A stretch of DNA of 64,000 nt, from the NCBI RefSeq assembly GCF_000186865.1, contig NW_008705568.1, positions 583,513 to 647,512 of the forward strand. The letters are read 5' to 3'. The notes beneath the pieces were generated by a model. It ran no database searches. It saw nothing but the letters and a program-made list of their open reading frames with translations, and had not been told where the DNA came from. The position numbers were made by a program, and so were the translations under genes. Below are positions 19,723 through 29,220 of this stretch, in pieces; positions within the stretch are counted from its first letter, which is position 1; each line of letters starts with the position of its first letter. This DNA is from Aureococcus anophagefferens. Taxonomy: Eukaryota; Sar; Pelagophyceae; Pelagomonadales; Pelagomonadaceae.

Positions 19723-20571
19723 GAAGCTATTCACGCTCGGGGTTCGTACGACGGCGCGCACTCGAGAGAGTTCACGCCGAAGCTGAGCCCTCTCTCACAT
19801 CGAAGGAGTTTTGGCAAAAGCATCACCAAGGTCTTGAAGTGTCGATGGTATCTATTAGTTAGTTTCTAACACATTTCCCGTTGAAGCACGCCGCGGCTCC
19901 CCCCTAGAGCTGACTTGAGCTGAGGGGTTCCGGGGAGGACAACTTCACCCGCGTTGATCCTAGCCCTCAGAAACCGACGCGTTTGGACGCGTGGAACAGG
20001 CCCTCGAATTAAGTGCGAACATTTTTCTAAGAAATTTCTCCATTCGTCCCCGCCAGCACTCTGGAATTTTCCACCGCGCGTCGCCATCGGTAAGATTTTG
20101 CTTACTTGGACCACCAACCGCTTCCGACGGCGGGCGCCGTAAGCTCACCGCGGCCGGTGAATTAAGTGTGAGGACCGCGGCTCGTCGTAAGCAAACGCGT
20201 TTGGGTTAGTTTATTGAAGTAGTAATCGAAAACCTCATCGAAAGCGTCCAAAACTGCATCGTTTCGACCGTCGATAACGCTGCGATGATGTGATGCGCCG
20301 GCGCCGCGCCGTTTTGCGCCAGGTGGTGCACGAAAAGCGCGCGTGCTGCGCCGGGCAGCGACGACGGGGTTCGTGAGCGCAAAAAATCCTGCTGGCGGCC
20401 TTCCGCGGCGAGACTGTCGATCACTGCGACTTCGGGGCGCGCCCCCACTCGATTTTTGCATCCCCGGGTTCATATGCCGTGACAGCTGGCATGGGGCAAC
20501 TCATCACCGCTCTACGCTCGCCCTGCGACTGAATTAGGTTCGAAACTCCCGCGCGCGCGACGACGACGACG

Positions 20572-20619
<48 letters not shown>

Positions 20620-20769
20620 ACCGACCGACCGACCGACCGACTGGCCCAGAAAGTAGGTGCCAGGAACTAGCCCGGGACCCAGGGGAAGTCACCCGAGGTC
20701 CCCCCGAGTACGCCCCAGTCGGTTTGGTTTAAATTTTACCACCCCAGACCCCAAAGCCCGAGTTCACTC
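19723..20769. other. Non-coding spacer with lower GC content
   Basis: About 1 kb without a convincing gene. Both strands contain only short open frames with no family resemblance. Its right half holds a GC-rich simple repeat (20551-20642). It separates two minus-strand genes and should contain the promoter of the SPRY gene. Confidence 0.6.
20551..20642. repeat. Compound microsatellite (CGA)n-(CGG)n-(CGA)n-(CCGA)n
   Basis: A run of GC alternation passes into CGA triplets, then about 10 CGG triplets, then CGA again, then the tetranucleotide CCGA repeated five times. It sits in non-coding DNA and is likely length-polymorphic. Confidence 0.9.
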
Positions 20770-22413
20770 CTAGAAGCGCGCCTTGCCCGCGCGGCGCCCG
20801 GCGCTCGGCGCGGACTTGGGCCGCGAGCCGCCCGGCGTGCGGGGCGAGGCCGGCGCGTCCCGCTTGGGCTCGTAGGACCGGCGCGCGCGCGCGACGTTGG
20901 CGTCGACGTCCGCGAGGGGCGCGGGCCGCTTCGCGGAGCCCGACCGCAGCCGCGACAGGGCCTTGGGCGTCGACCGCGGGGCCGCGGCGGACCGCGGCCG
21001 GGGCCGGAGCTGGCCCGGCGCGTAGCCCGAGATGAGGTCGTCGAGGAGGCGCGCGTCCTGCTCGTGCATGCGCGCGAGCGAGTCGGAGTTGCGGCGGACG
21101 CGCTGCGAGGACCGCGCGATCGTCGCGTGGTCCGCCGCGTTGAGCTTCACCGTCGACTTGGCCTCCTTCAGCGCGCCGATGAAGCTCGTCCGCAGCGCGC
21201 CGCCGTCGTCGGCCGCCGGGCGCCAGTCGCGCGTCGCCGCCGCCGTGAAGTCGCCGAAGCTCGCGGCGTCGACGTAGTTGCCCGCGCGGACCGCGTCCTC
21301 TCTGGAGAAACAGTCGACGCCGATGAGCGCGACGCGGTCCGTCGCGGGCATGGTCAGGCGCCCGCGCTTGAAGAGGTAGTGGGCGGCGAAGTCGGGGAGC
21401 TTCGGCGGCGCCCGCAGGTCCGCGTCGAAGTCGCGCGGCGCCGGCGGCGCCGACGCCCGCGGCTCCGCGCCGCGGAACTTGGCGTCGTTCGCCGCCGCGG
21501 CGAGGTCGCGCTCCTTGAACAGCAACGGCTCGAAGACGTCCGCGGCGTCCGCGCGGCAGACGGCGACGAGGTAGTCGCGGCGGTGGTTGAGGAAGACGGT
21601 CACCGGGAGGAACGCGCGCGCCTTCATGAAGAACACGGGCTCCCGGCCGACCTCGAAGAAGCGGCGCTCGAGGGCCGACCGGTCCTCCTCGCGCATGGCG
21701 CGGGCCTCGCCCAGGCACCGCGCGTCCTCGGCGGCGAGCTCCTGGGACGCGCGGCGCTCCGCGCGGATTTTGGCGTCCAGCGACGACGCCACGGAGTACT
21801 TGGCGAGTTTTTCTTTCTTCTCCTTGAGCCGCTTCGTCGACGGGCTCGGGTCGCCGGCGCCCCAGCGCGGCCGGAACTCGAGGGACGGCCGCCGGTGCTT
21901 CGCCGCCTTCTCCGCGAGGGCCCGTTGGAACTTGGAGACGCCCACGGGCACGTCCGCGGCGACGCGGAGCGGCGACGGCTTCGTCCGGTCCTCGACACCC
22001 TCGTCTTCGACGACGCGGCCGACGCCCGTGACCCAGTGGGCCGCCGCCGGCGCGGGGCCCGCGACGGCCTCGAGGGGCGGCGGCGGCGCGGCGAGCGCGG
22101 CCGGCGACAGCGGCGCGCGGTCGGGCGCTTTAGCCTCCATGGGCGGCGGCCTCCGCGCCTTGACCGGCGACTTCGACCGCGCGTGGGCCGACCGGGGCCG
22201 CGGCGGCGGCGACCGCGACCGCGGCGGCGGCGACCGCGACCGCGCGTGCGCCGACTTGGGCCGGGCCGCGGGCCTGGCGGCGGCGCGCTCTTTGTCCTCG
22301 CGCGCCTTGGCCGCGCGGATCTCCCGCTCGAGGAACTCCCAGCAGATGCGCACGTCGCGCCGGAACGGCGCCAGGCGGCCCTGCTCCGCGACGAGCTCCA
22401 GGAGGCTGTGCAT
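20770..22413 (-). CDS. Basic Ser/Arg/Pro-rich protein of unknown function
   Basis: A 547-aa protein. Residues about 50-95 are repeats of RSRSPPPRSRSPPPRPRSAH type, which resemble splicing-factor or cytoskeletal disordered regions. A helical charged middle (KRLKEKKEKLAKYSVASSLD, then ERRASQELAAEDARCLGEAR) is followed by a region with hydrophobic strands and a basic Arg/Ser/Pro tail. No recognised domain. The start at 22413 is the first ATG. The gene is divergent from the secreted-protein gene at 22575, with 161 bp between starts. RNA-binding or microtubule-associated roles are both possible and I cannot choose. Confidence 0.6.
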   Translation of the reverse strand: MHSLLELVAEQGRLAPFRRDVRICWEFLEREIRAAKAREDKERAAARPAARPKSAHARSRSPPPRSRSPPPRPRSAHARSKSPVKARRPPPMEAKAPDRAPLSPAALAAPPPPLEAVAGPAPAAAHWVTGVGRVVEDEGVEDRTKPSPLRVAADVPVGVSKFQRALAEKAAKHRRPSLEFRPRWGAGDPSPSTKRLKEKKEKLAKYSVASSLDAKIRAERRASQELAAEDARCLGEARAMREEDRSALERRFFEVGREPVFFMKARAFLPVTVFLNHRRDYLVAVCRADAADVFEPLLFKERDLAAAANDAKFRGAEPRASAPPAPRDFDADLRAPPKLPDFAAHYLFKRGRLTMPATDRVALIGVDCFSREDAVRAGNYVDAASFGDFTAAATRDWRPAADDGGALRTSFIGALKEAKSTVKLNAADHATIARSSQRVRRNSDSLARMHEQDARLLDDLISGYAPGQLRPRPRSAAAPRSTPKALSRLRSGSAKRPAPLADVDANVARARRSYEPKRDAPASPRTPGGSRPKSAPSAGRRAGKARF

Positions 22414-22574
22414 GGCGCTGCCCACAGTTGGCGTTCGCCGCGTTCCAGGCGCTGGCTACCGGCTCGGGCAGCCTCAACGTGCACTGCATCGAGACGTAGT
22501 TGATGTCTTGACCAGCTCTCACGTCCAGCTCGTCCTCGCGCGCCGCCGGGCCCGCCACCGTCGCCGCCACGAAC

Positions 22575-23099
22575 ATGAACATGTTTCGCGCGTTGTTGTG
22601 CTCGCTCGTCGTCGCGGCGGGCGCGCTGCAGCTCAAGGAGGTCGCGCCGCTCAAGGGCGCGATGCTCGCGAGGTCCTGGCTCGGCGACGCCGCCGAGGGC
22701 GACCAGAAGATCGGGAAACGGGAGGACGGCGGCGTCGGCGCCCTGCGCTACGGCGACGACCTGCGGCGGCGCGAGAACTGCCAGCGGGGCCTCAAGACGT
22801 ACGTCGACACGGCGCTCGCGCTCGCCGCGGCCGACAAGTCGCGCGGCGCCGGCTCGCCGCGCAAGACCGCGACCTTCGCCGTGCTCGACGGCGCCGGGCC
22901 GAACACGCTGTCCATGGTGAAGCGCGAAGACGACGGCTGGACGCTCCTGGGCCTCTACTGCAACCCGAACGAGCGCGACCTCGACGTCGTCGCCGACGCG
23001 GAGGCGGAGACCATCGGCGCGATCCGGGACGCCGCGGGCGTGCCGCTCGGCTTCCTCGGGGGCGTCGAGGAGACCCTCGTCGGGTCCTACGGGACGTAA
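22575..23099 (+). CDS. Small secreted or plastid-routed protein, unknown function
   Basis: A 174-aa protein that opens with a clear signal peptide (MFRALLCSLVVAAGALQLKE), probably cleaved after GAL. The mature part is soluble and mixed in charge: GALRYGDDLRRRENCQRGLK, TATFAVLDGAGPNTLSMVK, GLYCNPNERDLDVVADAEAE. No catalytic motif or known fold is obvious. It lies 118 bp upstream of the TIC22-like gene on the same strand, so a plastid role is possible but is only a guess from position. Confidence 0.65.
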   Translation: MNMFRALLCSLVVAAGALQLKEVAPLKGAMLARSWLGDAAEGDQKIGKREDGGVGALRYGDDLRRRENCQRGLKTYVDTALALAAADKSRGAGSPRKTATFAVLDGAGPNTLSMVKREDDGWTLLGLYCNPNERDLDVVADAEAETIGAIRDAAGVPLGFLGGVEETLVGSYGT

Positions 23100-23217
23100 T
23101 CGCGCGCTCGGCGAAAGTTCAACATAGCCCAGTTGAAGCGGCTTGAAGCTTTGAGAGCTCAGCCGAGCTCTTCAGCCGAGCTCTCGATCCTGCGCCGTCG
23201 GTGCGCAGCGCAACGCC

Positions 23218-23964
23218 ATGCGTCGCGCGACGCTGGCGACTCTCCTGCTCGTGCGCGCGACGGTCGCCGAGGCCTTCCTGCCGCGCGCCTCGACGTTCGG
23301 CCGCGTCGTGGCCGTCCGCGGCGCCGAGGACGACGACGCCCTGCTGCAGAGCGCCGGCTGGCCCGGCGTCAAGGACATTTTGAACCAGCTGCCGACGTTC
23401 TGCGTCGCCAACGCCGAGGGCCAGCCCTTGCAGTACGAGGCCGACGGCAAGCCCCTGGCCATGTTCTACACGTGCGTCGACGCGGCCAAGGCCGAGCTCG
23501 CGGACGCGAAACGGGAGTACCCGGACCTCGACCTCGACATCATCCCCATGGGGTTGGGCGAGGCCTTCCGCCTCGCGCGGAGCGGCGCGGCCGTGCTCGT
23601 GCCGTCCGCGCGGAGCCTGCTGGCGGCGGGCGCGCCGCCGACGGCGACGCCCGTGGGCCAGGAGGTGCCCCTCTTCTGCTGCATGGAGATGTCGCAGGAG
23701 GGGCCCGACGGCGGCGCCATCCTCCCCATGTTCATGGAGGAGAGCGAGTGCCGCGACGCCGTCGCGCAGGCCGCGGAGGCCGACGGCGGCGCGGGCGACG
23801 ACCCGCTCGAGGTCGTCGGCCTCTCGCTCGACCGCGCCGTCGCGCAGCTCTGCCAGCTCGACCGGCCCGCGTTCCACTTCGTGCCCCCGCGGTCGTCCAT
23901 GGCCCACATCCAGCAGTACCTCGACGCCTCGGGCGGCGTCCAGACGCCCGCCGACGCGCTCTAG
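23218..23964 (+). CDS. TIC22: TIC22-like plastid import protein
   Basis: A 248-aa protein. TIC22 is a soluble intermembrane-space chaperone-like component of plastid protein import. The N-terminus is a signal peptide (TLATLLLVRATVAEA) followed directly by FLPRAS, the Ala/Phe cleavage pattern of bipartite presequences in algae with red secondary plastids. The mature part has the duplicated TIC22 layout: LPTFCVANAEGQPLQYEADG, KPLAMFYTCVDAAKAELADA, LDIIPMGLGEAFRLAR, then QEVPLFCCMEMSQ, ILPMFMEESECRDAV and LSLDRAVAQLC. Length is typical for the family. The ATG at 23218 is the only one that gives the presequence. Confidence 0.8.
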   Translation: MRRATLATLLLVRATVAEAFLPRASTFGRVVAVRGAEDDDALLQSAGWPGVKDILNQLPTFCVANAEGQPLQYEADGKPLAMFYTCVDAAKAELADAKREYPDLDLDIIPMGLGEAFRLARSGAAVLVPSARSLLAAGAPPTATPVGQEVPLFCCMEMSQEGPDGGAILPMFMEESECRDAVAQAAEADGGAGDDPLEVVGLSLDRAVAQLCQLDRPAFHFVPPRSSMAHIQQYLDASGGVQTPADAL

Positions 23965-24276
23965 GCGGGCTAAGGCGCGCGGCGGCGACGTCGCCTCGTC
24001 GGGCGACGTCCGACGCGGCGCTCATGGTGCGCGCTCGAGCGTGCGCCCGCCGGCCCCGCGCGTCGTCGAGAAAGGCGCGAGGTTACTCACGCGGTGAATT
24101 CGGGGCGTGTGGGTGTGTTTCTTCTCGCGCGCCGCGGCCGACGCGGCGGCTGGTGAGGGAAGACGGTTGGCAGTGTGCGCATGGTCGCGGAGGGGTGCGA
24201 TCGGGCGAGGGTAGAAGGGAGCGGGGGGGGGCGGGCCGCGGGCGGCGGCCGGATAAGCCGGGCCGGACGGCGGCCC
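23965..24276. other. Spacer between two convergent genes
   Basis: 312 bp holding the 3' ends of the TIC22-like and GSK3 genes. There is a G-rich run near 24218-24245 on the plus strand. I see no gene or RNA in it. Confidence 0.5.
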
Positions 24277-25718
24277 TCACGCGGGCGGCGCCGCGGGCGC
24301 CGCGGCGCCCCGCGGCGGCTGCTGGTCCGGCGCGAGGGGCGTGACGCCGTCGGGCGCCTTGCCCGTGGGGGCGTTGGTGTTGGGGCGGAGCTTGGCGAGG
24401 TCCGGGAACTGCGCGAGCTCGAGGTCCGTGAAGTCGAAGAGCGGCGGCAGCGCGCCGCCTCCCGGCTCGAGCGTCGCGCCCGGGACCCGGAGCTCGTCAA
24501 AAAAGTCGTGGGCCAGGGCCCGGAGGGGCAGCACGCGCCGCAGGGGCGCGTAGGCGAGGAACTGGGCCACGCAGTCCACCGCGCGCGGCGGCGTCCGCGA
24601 CCGGAAGACCTTCGCCCACGCGTGGGCCCGAATCTGCGGGAACTTGAACTCCGTGTAGGACGCGTTCATCTCCTGGATGTCCTCGCGGCTCGGCGTGCCC
24701 AGCACCTTGATGATCTCGACCAACTGGTCCACGCCGCTGTCGCCCGGGAAGAGCGGCGCGCCCAGGAGGAGCTCCGCGAAGACGCAGCCGGAGCTCCACG
24801 TGTCGATGGCCGTCGTGTACTCCGTGGACCCGAAGATGAGCTCCGGCGCCCGGTAGTAGCGCGAGCAGATGTAGGACACGTTGGGCTCGCCGGGCACGAG
24901 CACCTTGGCGGACCCGAAGTCGATGAGCTTGACGATCTGCGTCGCGGGGTCGAGGAGCAAATTCTGGGGCTTGATGTCGCGGTGGCAGATGCCCGCGCCG
25001 TGGATCTGGCCCAACGCCCGGCAGAGCTGGTAGACGTAGAGCCGCGCGTGGTGCGCCGGCAGCGGGGTCTTGGCCTTCTGCCACGCGCGCGCGACGGAGT
25101 AGACCGTCTCGGGCATGTACTCGAGCACCAAATTGAGGTAGAGCTCGTCCTCGTTGCGCTCGTCGGAGCTGTAGAAGCAGTGCTTGAGGGCGATGACGTT
25201 CGGGTGGGGCTGCTTGGACAGCTGGCGCATGATGTGGAGCTCGCGGTTCTTGAACCGCTTGTCCTGGAGCACTTTTTTGATCGCCACGACCTGGGCAGGA
25301 AAAGAGTGATTCAAGTTCGCTTCAACGTGAGTGTTCCGCGCGCGCGCGTTCCGGAAAAATCATCCACGCTTCGAGGCCGTTCCAAGAGATGATCGCTCGT
25401 CCAAAAATCAGCCGAAACGAGTGGAAAACGGCCGAGATCGGAGCCTTTGAAGTTGGGAATTTCGCACTCTTTTCCTGCCCTGGCGACGACCTCGCCCGTC
25501 TCGACGACGGACGCGCGGAAGACGACGCCGAAGGACCCGTTGCCGATGATGCGCTCCGCGTTGAAGCGCAGCGTCTGGCCGTCGATGACCTCGCCGACGT
25601 TGGGCGCGACGGCGCGCGCCGCCGCGCCGTCGCTCTGCTGGCCGTCGCGCTTCTTGTCGCCCTTGCCGACGGCGAGCGACTGGCGCGCCTGGCCGCTGTG
25701 CTTCGGGAGCTGGTCCAT
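24277..25718 (-). CDS. GSK3: Glycogen synthase kinase 3 (GSK3/shaggy family)
   Basis: A 413-aa Ser/Thr kinase. Exon 1 is 25491-25718 and exon 2 is 24277-25290, joined across a 200-bp introner intron exactly at [22 protein letters not shown]. The glycine loop is [10 protein letters not shown], the catalytic lysine is in VAIKKV, the catalytic loop is [11 protein letters not shown], the metal-binding motif is DFGSAK, and the activation segment [16 protein letters not shown] contains the GSK3 regulatory tyrosine. [20 protein letters not shown] and [20 protein letters not shown] are characteristic of the family. The short Pro-rich tail is lineage-specific. GSK3 kinases act in growth, stress and development signalling. 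The start at 25718 gives the usual length; an upstream open stretch lacks an ATG. Confidence 0.95.
25291..25482 (-). mobile_element. Introner element, family A (copy in GSK3)
   Basis: A 192-bp element, ends CTGGGCAGGAAAAGAG and CTCTTTTCCTGCCCTG. Flanks GCCACGAC (25283-25290) and GCGACGAC (25483-25490) match at seven of eight positions; both encode the same Val-Val-Ala start. The intron is 25291-25490, GT-AG on the minus strand. It interrupts the invariant VAIKK lysine region, so unspliced transcripts would give no active kinase. Confidence 0.93.
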
Positions 25719-27130
25719 GGCCGTCGAGCTCACGTCCCGCCGCCGCGTCGACTCCGACTCCGTGCTGCTCCGCCTGCGGGTCGGGGCGTTTCCGGGCGCT
25801 CGCTTCCGCGGGGGGGGGTCCGCGCGCGCGCGGGTCCCGGGCGCCCGGGAGCGCGCGCCCAAGGCTCGGGCGGGACCGGCGGCGGCCGCGGGTCGCGACT
25901 CGCCAGCCAGCCCCGGGAGGCGCGAACCCGAACGAGGAGCGCGACCCAGCCTCTGTATCCGCGGGGACGCCGATGGCTTGCCGAGCGGCGCCGCCGGAGA
26001 ACTTGTCCATGCCGCACGGGGGGCGCCCGACTCACTAGCGAGTCGACCACGCCCGCCGAACGCCAGCGCACGTGTCGGGGCACCCGGCGCGAGGTCCAGC
26101 GTCCAGCAAGCGAGAGGTGGCTACGGGCTGGTCGACGACGAGCTCGAGAGCCGACGGCATCTCAAGGAGCTTGAAGATACGCAAAAAAGTAACCAATAAT
26201 CGGCAAGTACGCAAGCAGTTGTTTACCTTACAAAAGCTTGCGTGAATAGGGGCGAAGGGGGCGGCGCGTTCGGGGGAATCGCGACGGCCCGGGCCCGGGC
26301 GGGCGCGCGGCGCGGCGCGCCTCGACGAGGACGCACGAAGCCGGGCAAGCAAGAAGACCACTGTCGTCGCCGCCGCGAAGAAGATCGCGGCTTCGGAAGT
26401 TCTTCACGCGTCGTGACTCGCCTCGCTGGGCACGTACGGGTGCGTCGGGCGCCGACCCCTGCACCAAAAGCCCAAAAGAGCAGTGCACCGATCAAAACTC
26501 AGATTCTGATAGCCTGGATTTAAAAGTCAACATTTTTGTTGAACTTCAGCACTTTTGTTGAAGTTAAATCTTGCGATTTCCTGACCCGAACCAGCGACCG
26601 CGCGCAAAAAGTCATCGCAAACGTGCAATTAACGCGTGAATATCATCGAGCTTGCTTTGATACGACCATAACCCAATTTTGGCCGTGATTTCAGCCCGCG
26701 GACCTCCGCGACACCGCGCGCGGTCGACGTACAGCCTCTATGGACGACTAATGACTCTGGCTCCGCCGGCCGGAATTCGATGATTGATCTTTATTAATAT
26801 TTCGTACGGGTGCACCTAGATGTACGTTGATCGGGGCACTGCAAAAGAGGCGTCAAGCCTTGTGGCAAAATGGGGCTCTCACTGTAGCTCAGCTCGACGG
26901 CGGGCATGCTGCGCCAAGTGCACCGACCGTCTCAGTGACGAGTCCTCGAGTGCTCGACATCCACTCGCCAGCGCATTTATTTGTGGCAGCGCATCCACTC
27001 GTCGCGGCATCCACCTGCAGCCACCGCGCCCGCATCCACTCGCAGCAGCACCACCGCGCCCGCAGCCACCGCGCCCGCAGCCACCGCGCCCGCATTGCGG
27101 CAGCGCACTCCGCCCGCAGCCACCGCCACC
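25719..27130. other. Long spacer with AT-richer patches
   Basis: About 1.4 kb. From 26180 to 26870 the base composition is much closer to even than in the genes. There is a small palindromic stretch around 26528-26562 with two copies of a TTTTGTTGAA word. I find no convincing gene; the open frames around 26223-26523 are short and unlike any family. The right end carries a short tandem repeat directly before the methyltransferase gene. Confidence 0.55.
27016..27126 (+). repeat. Imperfect tandem repeat upstream of the methyltransferase gene
   Basis: Copies of a 15-bp unit of the type CCACCGCGCCCGCAG recur with small changes up to the ATG at 27131. Being immediately 5' of the start it may form the leader of that gene. 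Confidence 0.65.
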
Positions 27131-27775
27131 ATGCGCGCCGCCCTCCTCTGCGCGCTGCTCGGCGTCGCCGACGGCCTGCGGACCTCCATCGCGGGCCACC
27201 CCGTGCGCCGCGTCGACGACGCTGCCACGGGCCTCTTCGTCTACGCGGTCGTCTTCGGCGAGCCCGCCGCGCCCGGCGCCGCGGCGCACGACGCGCTCGC
27301 GACGCAGCTCTGACCGAGCGCGCGCGTCGCCGCGCGCGCGCTCGGGCGGCTGCCGCGCTTCGGTTCAGCTCTCGAGCTCGGCGCGGGCACGGGCCTCCCG
27401 AGCCTCGCGGCCGCGCGCGCCGGCGCGAAAGTCCTCGCGACGGACCGCGACGCGACGTCGCTGGCCTACGCGGCGGCCGCCGCGGACGACCAGGGCCTGG
27501 CGCTGGCGACGGCCGTCTTCGACGTCGCGGACTTCGCCGCGCCGCTCCCGCCCGCGGACGTCGTCGTCGTCGCGGACGTCTTCGTCACGGACGCCGTCGC
27601 CGCGGCCTGCGGCCGGCGCGTCGGCGAGGCCCTGCGCCGCGGCTCGACCTGCGTCGTCGCCGACGCGCGGCGGAGCACGCGCGACGCGTTCCTCGCCGCG
27701 CTGCGCGCGGAGGGGTTTTCCGGCGCCTTCGGCGCGTCCGAGGACCCGCCGCTCCTCCTCCTCGACGGCGAATAA
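27131..27775 (+). pseudogene. Class I methyltransferase (METTL21/23-like) with an in-frame TGA
   Basis: A single frame encodes a signal-like start (ALLCALLGVADGLR), then VYAVVFGEPAAPG and a methyltransferase core: SALELGAGTGLPSLAAARAG (motif I), VLATDRDATSLAYAAAAA, and ADVVVVADVFVTDA. One stop codon, TGA at 27311-27313, breaks it between DALATQL and PSARVAARALGRL. In this protein family the position normally reads Leu-Trp-Pro-Ser/Ala, so the TGA replaces an expected TGG. The rest of the frame is intact to TAA at 27773. Alternatives are a recent nonsense mutation, a sequencing error, or recoding as selenocysteine. I found no SECIS-like hairpin in the short 3' region, so recoding is the weakest of these. 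The start context CCACCATGC is good. Confidence 0.6.
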
Positions 27776-27790
27776 GACGACTCTTAAGCG

Positions 27791-28309
27791 TCAGAGCCCC
27801 GTGCACAGGGAGCTCGCGGACGCGCTGTCGAGGTTGCACGTGCAGCACTCCTCGCTCTCGGCCTCCGCGCGGCTGGTCCGCTTGAAGCGGCGCGTCGACT
27901 CCGCCTCGAGGTGCTGGGCCCGCGTTGAGAGGCGGATCTTGTTGACGACGAACTGGCACTGCGCGACGTCCAAGTCCTCGAGCGCGTGCACCGGATCCAC
28001 CACCCGGAGCATCGCCGCGCGGCGCTCGCTGCTGTAGGACTGGCGCAGGACGAGGTAGATGAGCTCGCCGAGGTCGTCGACGCCGATGCGCTCGCCGCCC
28101 GGCGTCGCCCGCTTGAGCACGTCGAAGGCCTCGCGGACCTCGGGCTCGACTGCCACCGACCCGTGGCGCGGCCGCGGGCTCCCGCGCCGCGAAGCCTGGC
28201 GCGACGGCGTGGAGGCGTGTTGGCCGTCGCGCGGCGGCGCGTCGGGCGGGAGCTCGCGCGACGCCTGGCGCGACGGCGCGTCGCGGCTCGGGCTGCGCAC
28301 GTAGCGCAT
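27791..28309 (-). CDS. Small protein with a degenerate EF-hand-like segment
   Basis: A 172-aa protein. The N-terminal 60 residues are basic and disordered with repeated SRQAS motifs (DAPSRQASRELPPDAP, TPSRQASRRGSP), plausible phosphorylation sites. The middle, VREAFDVLKRATPGGERIGV and DDLGELIYLVLRQ, has the shape of an EF-hand helix-loop-helix, but the loop lacks the acidic ligands needed for calcium. The C-terminal tail is rich in Ser, Glu and Cys (EECCTCNLDSASASSLCTGL). Function unknown. It ends 15 bp from the convergent methyltransferase gene. The start at 28309 was preferred as the nearest ATG before the repeated region. Confidence 0.55.
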   Translation of the reverse strand: MRYVRSPSRDAPSRQASRELPPDAPPRDGQHASTPSRQASRRGSPRPRHGSVAVEPEVREAFDVLKRATPGGERIGVDDLGELIYLVLRQSYSSERRAAMLRVVDPVHALEDLDVAQCQFVVNKIRLSTRAQHLEAESTRRFKRTSRAEAESEECCTCNLDSASASSLCTGL

Positions 28310-28554
28310 CGTTTTCCTTTGTTTCGCCGGTTTTCGAGCCGCTGGGTCGGTCGCTCCGGCGCCGTGTGCGCGTCGGTGGGAGTCTTGATCGAGAATCGAC
28401 GACCGACGGCGGATCTCCGCACCCGGGCGCGTCGTGAAACTCGCGGCAACACCCTCGTTTCCGTCGTGCGGGCACTGCCCCACTTTGCCTCACCTGGGCT
28501 GGAAATTCAGGCACTTTGAACACGGCAGCTATTCTATGCCGGGCGACGGACAGG

Positions 28555-28600
28555 AGATTCGTCGCAAGTAACAAAAGATTCGTCGCAAGTAACAAAAGAT
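28555..28600. repeat. Tandem 21-bp direct repeat
   Basis: Two perfect copies of AGATTCGTCGCAAGTAACAA(A) followed by the start of a third (AGAT). It lies at the left edge of the odd, less GC-rich segment at 28.5-30.2 kb. Confidence 0.9.
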
Positions 28601-28645
28601 CTGCACGACACCATCAATGTCAACGCTCGTCCCAAGCACACACTA

Positions 28646-28904
28646 TCAGCAGGAGCTCGGAGACAGCGTCTGAGCGCGGAAACGGTGTTTTGCATCGACG
28701 TCCTTGCATGTGACGCCCTCCCAGCGCTTCCAGTGCGTCGGCACGCTGTCGCATACCTTCCGCGTCCCACTGCAACTCCGGGGCTGCCCCGCATTGGCGC
28801 ACGCGACGGCGGCGTTTCTGTCGTCGTGGGCTGCCTCGCCGCCGCCATGGGTGCCACAGCCGACGACAGCGAACGTCGTCGTGTGCCTGCTACCGCCGTC
28901 GATG
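28646..28904 (-). CDS. Possible coding fragment running into the assembly gap
   Basis: An open frame on the minus strand enters from the N gap and ends at 28646. It reads as a cysteine-containing protein end: FAVVGCGTHGGGEAAHDD, AVACANAGQPRSCSGTRKVC, PTHWKRWEGVTCKDVD. The Trp-x-Gly-Val-x-Cys pattern recalls the N-terminal cap of plant-type LRR proteins, but the fragment is too short to assign. Its 5' end lies in or beyond the gap. It may be non-coding. Confidence 0.3.
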
Positions 28905-28954
28905 NNNNNNNNNNNNNNNNNNNNNNNNNNNNNNNNNNNNNNNNNNNNNNNNNN
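28905..28954. other. Assembly gap (50 N)
   Basis: Fifty undetermined bases. The true gap length is unknown because 50 N is often a placeholder. Confidence 0.99.
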
Positions 28955-29078
28955 CCGCGTCCTCCACAAGGTTCGCCGTCCCCCCGTCGCGCCGCTTCGT
29001 CTTTGAGGGCGCGGCGCCATCGCTCTCGAGTAGCCACGTCCTCTAGCGCATATAAGTAGCTCGGACGTACCCCGTATG

Positions 29079-29216
29079 TTATCTCGGATTCCGGGAGTAC
29101 TGACGGACGTAACTTTTTATTTCTGAGGTGTCTGACGGCGGCGCGCGGCGCCCCAGGCCGGCGAGAAAAATCACGGACGCCAGAGCAATGGTGGCCATTG
29201 AAATTAAAAATAACAT
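29079..29216 (-). CDS. Tiny ORF with a hydrophobic start, left copy of an inverted pair
   Basis: A 45-aa open frame starting MLFLISMATIALASVIFLAG, then a charged tail (RRAPPSDTSEIKSYVRQYSR). The first eight residues are identical to those of the tiny ORF at 29974-30069 on the other strand, and the DNA around them is an imperfect inverted repeat. The N-terminus looks like a signal peptide or anchor. It could be a first exon, a real micropeptide, or chance conservation inside a repeat. Confidence 0.35.
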   Translation of the reverse strand: MLFLISMATIALASVIFLAGLGRRAPPSDTSEIKSYVRQYSRNPR

Positions 29217-29220
29217 GACG
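29190..29220. repeat. Inverted repeat, left arm
   Basis: The stretch CCATTGAAATTAAAAATAAC and its flank are repeated in reverse complement around 29970-29996, about 750 bp away. The match is perfect over about 22 bp and partial for a further 20-30 bp outward. Confidence 0.8.

Noticed and set aside
20162..20473. A 103-codon frame in the spacer at 20 kb
   Set aside because: Lower GC, no motif, and no start context; treated as non-coding.
26223..26523. Open frames of 80-95 codons on both strands in the spacer before the methyltransferase gene
   Set aside because: No domain, no targeting signal, and overlapping frames on both strands; composition fits chance.
27775..28400. SECIS element for the methyltransferase TGA
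   Set aside because: No ATGA/GA quartet with flanking stems was found downstream, so Sec recoding of that gene is not supported.
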